From a virus, in the IMG/VR virus record IMGVR_UViG_3300020436_000063, positions 1 to 28,227 of that record: a stretch of 28,227 nucleotides of DNA; one strand, written 5' to 3'. Below, piece by piece: positions 24,144-28,227 of this stretch. Each line of letters begins with the position of its first letter. The first letter of the stretch is position 1. The translations under genes were made by a program, and so were the position numbers. The notes beneath the pieces are model-generated. The model did no database searches, had not been told where the DNA came from, and saw only the letters and a program-made list of their open reading frames with translations.

Positions 24144-26081
24144 CTATCCTCTTATCAACGCTCCATTTGAATAACTTGATGTGACCTTATAACCGACACC
24201 TGATATCTGTTCTCCAGAAGTAATTGTGTCCTTAACCATATTTATGGTACTATTAGATACAGAAAAACTCAAATATAAGTCTTTAAGACCAACTACATCA
24301 TTTGACTCTGGAAAAGCTTGAATTTCTATAATATTATTAGTTTTTATAGTAGAAGTAATATTAATTGTTGACAAAATGATCTCACCATGAATATAATCAA
24401 CTATTCCAGCAGAAGCAACAACAAGACGATTCTCCTCCTGTTCGACATTACCTTTTACAATAGCTAATATTCCCTTACCACTACCATCAAGTGTTCCATC
24501 ATTATTCTTATTTGGAATATCAGTAAGATAAACAGTATCAGATTGACCCTGTATAGTAAATCCAGTGCTTTTAATATTACGACCTTCTGGATTTATATGA
24601 AAATTATTTCCAAAACATAATTCATACTGTGCAAACTGGTTTACAAGTGCTCTTAAATTTCTTCTTATAATAACTCTTGATATATTTGATGTTATTGCAT
24701 CATCAATATTATCAATAACATTCAAAACCTTACTATATTTAAAACGACCACCAAATTTGTTAAGATCAGTAGATGAAGCATAGTTAAGAAGACCATTTGT
24801 TACATTTGTCTTCAGGTCTGATGCGGTTGTTACCTTTGATTGATCATAATATACAAATGAGTCAAGTTCAACATAAAGTAACTTAAGATCTAGTAGTTTT
24901 TGGTTTATACCTGCTAATGTGTAACTTTTTAAATTAGACAATATTGATTGTTTATCAAAATCTGAAACAAATTCACCATTTTTTGGTTTTATTGTTATAA
25001 AAACGGTTCCAAACTCAGGTGGATCTAACTCCTCACCACCAACTACTGAAACAGATTCTGTATTTGGGTATATTTGTTGTATTACTGATTCGTAGTCCCT
25101 TGCTGTAACTGCTCTGTACTGTGATGAATACAATCTAGGTGCAAAATACTTAATTGAATCAATTGACTCGATATTACCTCCATTGGCTGCAGAGGAAACA
25201 GTTGTGATAGTTGGAGTTGCAGTTGGTAATACTATTTGATTAATAGAATTTGCAATACTACCTGCGTATGTAAATGATGCAGGTCCATTACCCTCTGTTC
25301 CGTCGGTCACTATGTATGATACTGTGATAATTGCATCATTTTCAAGTTTTTTGCCAAAAACACCATCACCAAATAGTATCTCATACCTCTCATCAGTAAC
25401 TTCTTGTATTAAATATGTTTCAGATATATCAGTGATATTGATAATGTTGTCTACTTTACGATATTCCCTTCCCAATCCAGTATCTGAAGCACCTTTTACG
25501 TAAACTTTAAGAGTTGAAGTGTCAATAAATGAATTATCAATCAAAAATCTCTGATCTAATGACCCATCAACAGTATATGTCTTTGTTAAATAAGTTCCTT
25601 GATAAACAATTATATTACTAAATGATCCTGTGCTTGAAATTATATTACCATTGGCATCAGTTGCCTGTGTTGTGGTAGTTGTAATTGTTTCTGGTACGGA
25701 AAATACAAAAGATGAGTCATTATTTGTACCTACACATACTAATCCTGCTTGTAAAGTGAGTGATGGTGTATTTGAAGCAGTTGTTATGTCAAAGGAAACC
25801 ACCGCTTGAGCAGAAGTTCTTGATCTTGGTACATATCCTATGTTTCGTGCAAGTGAAACTACATTTTCACGAAGTGTTGCTGAGTCTAGAAAGGACTCAT
25901 TTACAATCATGTTTGAATTAAATGCTGTAATATAGGTATTGTATGCTAAAGTATCAATTAAAACAGAAAAATTTGATCCCTCAAAGTCAAAATCAGTAAA
26001 ATCTGAGTTAGCACGAATATAATCTTTAATTGATGACTTAATTTGATCGAAATCAAGGTTTGTAAACTTAGTAAAAGGCAT
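24144..26081 (-). CDS. 6: Baseplate wedge subunit gp6
   Basis: Homologue of T4 gp6 (660 residues; here 645), which forms the inner ring of the baseplate wedge and holds gp7 and gp25. The N-terminus shows FDFEGSNFSVLIDTLAYNT (31-49) and NESFLDSATLRENVV then IGYVPRS (61-87), the most conserved gp6 stretch (T4 has DYDFEGSRLNVLCDLLAYNT). Near 236-245 is FGDGVFGKKL followed by TDGTEGNGPASF, the FGDG-x-G signature shared with baseplate J-type proteins. Residues about 317-357 carry YRAVTARDYESVIQQIYPNT, also typical. The start lies directly at the gp25 stop with only a weak ribosome-binding site, so translation probably depends on coupling to gp25. It is the second gene of the late unit that begins upstream of gp25. 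Confidence 0.94.
   Translation of the reverse strand: MPFTKFTNLDFDQIKSSIKDYIRANSDFTDFDFEGSNFSVLIDTLAYNTYITAFNSNMIVNESFLDSATLRENVVSLARNIGYVPRSRTSAQAVVSFDITTASNTPSLTLQAGLVCVGTNNDSSFVFSVPETITTTTTQATDANGNIISSTGSFSNIIVYQGTYLTKTYTVDGSLDQRFLIDNSFIDTSTLKVYVKGASDTGLGREYRKVDNIINITDISETYLIQEVTDERYEILFGDGVFGKKLENDAIITVSYIVTDGTEGNGPASFTYAGSIANSINQIVLPTATPTITTVSSAANGGNIESIDSIKYFAPRLYSSQYRAVTARDYESVIQQIYPNTESVSVVGGEELDPPEFGTVFITIKPKNGEFVSDFDKQSILSNLKSYTLAGINQKLLDLKLLYVELDSFVYYDQSKVTTASDLKTNVTNGLLNYASSTDLNKFGGRFKYSKVLNVIDNIDDAITSNISRVIIRRNLRALVNQFAQYELCFGNNFHINPEGRNIKSTGFTIQGQSDTVYLTDIPNKNNDGTLDGSGKGILAIVKGNVEQEENRLVVASAGIVDYIHGEIILSTINITSTIKTNNIIEIQAFPESNDVVGLKDLYLSFSVSNSTINMVKDTITSGEQISGVGYKVTSSYSNGALIRG
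24147..24152 (-). promoter_or_regulatory. Shine-Dalgarno AGAGGA for the giant wedge gene, inside the end of gp6
   Basis: The minus strand reads AGAGGA followed by TAGT and the ATG at 24142. The six bases are the final Arg and Gly codons of gp6 and abut its stop. This fixes the start of the giant gene and suggests translational coupling with gp6. Confidence 0.65.
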
Positions 26082-26483
26082 TTATCTTGTTGCTTCTAAT
26101 ATGAATGTAAATTCTTGTGCAGGAACTTGTTGTCCGACAATATTAAAGAAGACCGTAACCTCAAAATCGTTCAAATCTGGTCTTGGATTTACTTCAACTG
26201 ATACATTATCAATTCTAGGTTCAAAATTTTCAAGAGTTATTTCAATTTCACTCTGAATTACAGATGCAGTTCCGTAATCTACAAAGTCAAACAAACTATC
26301 TCTTACCTGAGAACCTAAAACTGCATTAAAAAATCTTTCAGTTGGTATAGTTTGCACTAAATTTCTAACGGATGCCTTAATTGCATTCTCATTCTTAAGA
26401 ATTGGGAGATCTTTTGTGATAGGATGAGGGGTAAAGGACAAAGAAATGTCCTTAAATGCTCTTGATATCCGTTTTATTGCCAT
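26082..26483 (-). CDS. 25: Baseplate wedge subunit gp25
   Basis: Homologue of T4 gp25 (132 residues; here 133), the lysozyme-like-fold wedge protein that nucleates sheath assembly together with gp6 and gp53. The family's EPR signature is present as FEPRI (87-91), after QTIPTERFFNAVLGSQVRD (44-62; compare GER-x-F in relatives), and the C-terminal segment VPAQEFTFILEATR closes the domain. T4 gp25 is no longer thought to act as a lysozyme, and nothing here suggests enzymatic function. It is the first gene after two late-promoter-like octamers (26505-26512 and 26534-26541), so it heads the gp25-gp6-gp7 unit. AGGA lies 13 bases upstream of the ATG, with a 12-base palindrome between them. The next gene starts at the base after its stop. 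Confidence 0.95.
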   Translation of the reverse strand: MAIKRISRAFKDISLSFTPHPITKDLPILKNENAIKASVRNLVQTIPTERFFNAVLGSQVRDSLFDFVDYGTASVIQSEIEITLENFEPRIDNVSVEVNPRPDLNDFEVTVFFNIVGQQVPAQEFTFILEATR

Positions 26484-26484
26484 G

Positions 26485-26496
26485 AAACAATTGTTT
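26485..26496 (-). repeat. 12-base perfect palindrome in the gp25 leader
   Basis: AAACAATTGTTT reads the same on both strands and lies between the AGGA ribosome-binding site (26497-26500) and the gp25 ATG (26483). It could form a small AAAC/GTTT hairpin that shortens the effective spacing, or it may be chance in AT-rich DNA. Confidence 0.35.
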
Positions 26497-26504
26497 TCCT
26501 GTTT

Positions 26505-26512
26505 TATTTATG
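26505..26512 (-). promoter_or_regulatory. Late promoter CATAAATA upstream of gp25
   Basis: The minus strand reads CATAAATA, 21 bases before the gp25 ATG, in the 53-base gap 26484-26536. One mismatch to TATAAATA; marine T4-like phages are known to use relaxed forms ending in TAAATA. It heads the gp25-gp6-gp7 unit. Confidence 0.65.
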
Positions 26513-26533
26513 ACACTTTTTTGTAAATGTTAT

Positions 26534-26541
26534 TATTTATC
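26534..26541 (-). promoter_or_regulatory. Second late-promoter-like octamer GATAAATA overlapping upstream stop
   Basis: The minus strand reads GATAAATA, 29 bases upstream of the 26505-26512 copy, and it overlaps the stop codon of the CPYA protein gene. It may be a tandem late promoter for gp25 or a chance match in AT-rich DNA. Confidence 0.4.
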
Positions 26542-27037
26542 CTAATTCTTGTTCAATATTGATTTTAACGACTGGATAATCCTCTTCTAGAACCTCTTTT
26601 AGATAAGATTTGTCCCAATATTTGTAATAATCTGTTTTTGAAAGTTTTTTTCTTGCCTCTGTTAACTCATTTCTTGGTTGACAGAGCACTAAATTGTATT
26701 TTCCGTTACTTGTTTGAACTCCTTGTATGTAAGTTTTCTTTTTTTGATGATCTGCAATGAATTTAAAGTCAGAATAGTTACGATTATAGTCATCAACCGC
26801 ATCATATAGAAAATTTTCACTAATATTATCTTCTACAACGTAAATAACCACATCATAATTAGAATCTGGCATGATTTGGCTTAATTTTTCATCAATAATT
26901 GCAAAATTTGCCTTTGATGCATAAGGACATATTGCAAAATTACCTAATTCTGGTCTAACTTTTGATAATTGACCAATCCAATGTAAAATATATCTACTCT
27001 TCTCGTCTTTCATCGGGTGTTGTCCAGAAATAATCAT
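26537..27037 (-). CDS. Protein of unknown function with CPYA motif (166 aa)
   Basis: No assigned function. From the chosen start, residues 12-46 read KSRYILHWIGQLSK, then ELGNFAICPYASKANFAI, with a possibly functional Cys in CPYA (37-40). After this come a beta strand (YDVVIYVVED, 61-70), DDYNRNYSDFKFIADH (82-97), YNLVLCQPRNEL (114-125) and a charged helical end. The W-x9-x-CP-[FY]-A arrangement faintly recalls the DUF1415 family, but the rest does not clearly match. Three starts are possible: GTG at 27046, ATG at 27037 and ATG at 27013. I chose 27037 because AGGTGA (27043-27048) lies 5 bases upstream; 27013 is a fair alternative, as it begins just before the conserved-looking part. The gene overlaps the 3' end of the 218-residue gene by 44 bases. 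Confidence 0.68.
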   Translation of the reverse strand: MIISGQHPMKDEKSRYILHWIGQLSKVRPELGNFAICPYASKANFAIIDEKLSQIMPDSNYDVVIYVVEDNISENFLYDAVDDYNRNYSDFKFIADHQKKKTYIQGVQTSNGKYNLVLCQPRNELTEARKKLSKTDYYKYWDKSYLKEVLEEDYPVVKINIEQELG

Positions 27038-27650
27038 CACAATCACCTAATCGACCCCAATTGACATCATTCTCAACCTCAAAAATACGTGTTGATACCT
27101 TAAAATCGGGTATTTTAACATTTTGAGGTGTCATTGAGGTGTCATAGATGCGACATCGGTTGTTTGGATAGAGTGCAAACTGTCCATTTCTCAATTGAAT
27201 GAGGTTAAATGACTTATGTTCATCAGGCATTTCACTTGTAGAGGCATCTATTTGGTCAAAATCACCATGATAGTTGTCTAAAGTGCAAATATACTGTCCT
27301 TTTTGATTGCCAAAGTGTCTTGTACGTAGTTCCCACTCCATTGGTGCGACAAATTGCTTCACAATTACAGTAAAATCATAGTCCATACAGTTCCAAAACT
27401 GTAAATTGACCAAATCCATGTCAGGATCAGGTGTTTTTGGAGATGATAAAAACGCAGATATTGGTAATTTATCGTACATTGCACCATATTCTGGTAAATA
27501 TGTCTCAAAATAGAAGGCACGACCTTGTATTGATTTAGCAGTAACCCATAAACCCTCTACAAATTCACCAAAACCTGATTGAAAGTCAGTTAAATATTCT
27601 TTTCTTACCCATACTTTCTTTGTAGGTAAATTTGCTATGTAGTTTGCCAT
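26994..27650 (-). CDS. Conserved-looking phage protein of unknown function (218 aa)
   Basis: I recognise the style of this protein from marine T4-like phages but know of no function. It is soluble, rich in aromatics and mixed alpha/beta. Residues 12-20 are KVWVRKEYL, 34-66 include LWVTAKSIQGRAFYFETYLP, EYGAMYDKLPISAF, and 80-100 hold LVNLQFWNCMDYDFTVIVK. The middle contains an acidic stretch with ICTLDNYHGDFDQIDAS, and the end holds PNNRCRIYDTS and GDCDDYFWTT. The four Cys are scattered and do not form a zinc-knuckle pattern. There is no signal peptide or membrane segment. The start overlaps the upstream acyltransferase-like gene by 16 bases, and its end overlaps the CPYA gene. No strong ribosome-binding site is visible, so it is probably coupled. 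A late or assembly role is only suggested by location. Confidence 0.72.
   Translation of the reverse strand: MANYIANLPTKKVWVRKEYLTDFQSGFGEFVEGLWVTAKSIQGRAFYFETYLPEYGAMYDKLPISAFLSSPKTPDPDMDLVNLQFWNCMDYDFTVIVKQFVAPMEWELRTRHFGNQKGQYICTLDNYHGDFDQIDASTSEMPDEHKSFNLIQLRNGQFALYPNNRCRIYDTSMTPQNVKIPDFKVSTRIFEVENDVNWGRLGDCDDYFWTTPDERREE
27043..27048 (-). promoter_or_regulatory. Shine-Dalgarno AGGTGA deciding the start of the CPYA gene
   Basis: The minus strand reads AGGTGA, 5 bases upstream of the ATG at 27037, within the coding end of the 218-residue gene. It favours 27037 over the GTG at 27046, whose codon it overlaps, and over the ATG at 27013, which has only a weak TGGA upstream. Confidence 0.45.
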
Positions 27651-28078
27651 GTATCAAAAAAGTTTGAAATTTCGTATCCGTCTAATTTTGCTTTGTAGTT
27701 TGATGATTCTCCCAAATAGAAGTAATCAAACCCAAGTCTTTTATATAGTGCAATCTCATTCTTATTAGCAATATGTCCAAGACCTAACTTTTTATTCTTA
27801 TAATCCCATGCGAACTGATCTGCCCATACACTGTTTACACTCTTAAAACGATATGCAAGAGTAAAGGCAACTAATTCATTACCATCATAATATCCAATCA
27901 CATCAGAATGAGGAAGTTCAAACTCCTCAACGAAGATTGGCACAATATCTTTAAACTTCTTATAAGTTACATATTGCTTGTATATCTCTAAGCAACGGTT
28001 AAAAGAAGAACCATCAAGAATACGATAGTTATGGTACTCTTGATAGTTTGTGTCTTTTAATCGAATGCGACAAAACAT
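27635..28078 (-). CDS. GNAT-fold protein resembling arginyl/leucyl-protein transferases (147 aa)
   Basis: The C-terminal half (about residues 58-145) looks like a GNAT-type acyltransferase: VIGYYDGNELVAFTLAYRF, then VWADQFAWDY, LGLGHIANKNEIALYKRLGF, DYFYLGESSNYKAKLDGYE and a final FDTW. The order F/Y-x-YLG, then YK-x-K/R, then E, then W resembles the C-terminal domain of ATE1/Bpt aminoacyl-protein transferases, which move Arg or Leu from tRNA onto protein N-termini. This is a by-eye similarity, and the N-terminal Cys-rich domain of ATE enzymes is absent, so activity and substrate are not established. No signal peptide is present. The start overlaps the upstream stop by one base (TAATG), and its end overlaps the next gene by 16 bases. 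Role in the phage is unknown. Confidence 0.7.
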   Translation of the reverse strand: MFCRIRLKDTNYQEYHNYRILDGSSFNRCLEIYKQYVTYKKFKDIVPIFVEEFELPHSDVIGYYDGNELVAFTLAYRFKSVNSVWADQFAWDYKNKKLGLGHIANKNEIALYKRLGFDYFYLGESSNYKAKLDGYEISNFFDTWQTT

Positions 28079-28215
28079 TATTTGCCTTGTCCTTTGTATC
28101 TTTTACGAGCCGAGTTACGGGATGTTGCCGAGTATTTGGAGTGTTTTCCTTTTCCTTGACGAGTTTTTTTCGGACGACTTTCAATCGTGTTGCCCATACT
28201 AAATGTTTTTGCCAT
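28078..28215 (-). CDS. Small very basic protein (45 aa), function unknown
   Basis: A complete 45-residue gene starts at ATG 28215, after an in-frame TGA at 28222-28224, and ends in TAA overlapping the next ATG (TAATG). The product begins MAKTFSMGNTIESRPKKTRQ, continues GKGKHSKYSATSRNSARKRY and ends KGQGK. It is strongly basic (15 Lys/Arg, one Glu, no Asp), rich in Ser and Gly, and has no hydrophobic core, so it is probably unstructured alone and may bind nucleic acid or an acidic protein surface. I recognise this type of small protein from marine T4-like phages but know of no function. An internal ATG at 28197 (MGNTIESR) is an alternative start. Confidence 0.7.
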   Translation of the reverse strand: MAKTFSMGNTIESRPKKTRQGKGKHSKYSATSRNSARKRYKGQGK

Positions 28216-28227
28216 TGTTTGTCATTG

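Noticed and set aside
26994-27046. GTG at 27046 as the start of the CPYA gene
   Set aside because: The AGGTGA ribosome-binding site overlaps this codon and is well spaced for the ATG at 27037 instead.
1-28227. tRNA genes, CRISPR arrays, insertion sequences, integrase or attachment sites
   Set aside because: Nearly all sequence is accounted for by coding frames. The remaining gaps (about 50 bases each) are too short, and no repeats of the needed kind are visible.

Overview
The window is a late structural-gene cluster from a T4-like myovirus, most likely a marine cyanophage or pelagiphage. This rests on the T4-type gene order 25-6-7-8-(tail/fibre genes)-13, an AT-rich genome, small accessory proteins of a type I associate with marine T4-like phages, and the size and composition of the virion proteins. 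All recognisable genes lie on the minus strand, so transcription runs from high to low coordinates. Genes are packed tightly, with stops and starts overlapping or a few bases apart. I see no tRNA, CRISPR array, insertion sequence, integrase or host metabolic gene.

Right end, in order of transcription (28215 to 26537): four small genes upstream of gp25. They are a 45-residue very basic protein, a protein with a GNAT-like fold resembling arginyl/leucyl-protein transferases, a conserved-looking 218-residue protein of unknown function, and a protein with a CPYA motif. Each overlaps the next.

Core (26483 to 9939): baseplate wedge genes gp25, gp6, a giant 4204-residue protein in the gp7 position that carries a YHYH domain, and gp8. 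The gp7-position gene alone fills about 12.6 kb and is a mosaic of recurring beta-rich modules. Some of these modules also appear in gp8 and in the next large protein.

Left part (9935 to 1): a 2367-residue DUF4815 structural protein, a small coiled-coil protein, a 112-residue Ig-like structural protein, a 75-residue and a 538-residue fibre-type protein that share a C-terminal signature, a 75-residue coiled-coil protein, and the start of neck protein gp13, cut by the window edge. In T4 this interval holds genes 9 to 12 and wac.

Perfect or near-perfect T4 late promoter octamers (TATAAATA type) sit at or just after the stop codon of the preceding gene at three places. They divide the cluster into three late units: gp25-gp6-gp7; gp8-DUF4815 protein-64 aa; and 112 aa-75 aa-538 aa-75 aa-gp13. 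Within units, several Shine-Dalgarno sequences are encoded by the last codons of the upstream gene, which suggests translational coupling. The most notable items for follow-up are the giant modular wedge protein, the modules shared between adjacent virion proteins, and the unexplained small genes upstream of gp25.
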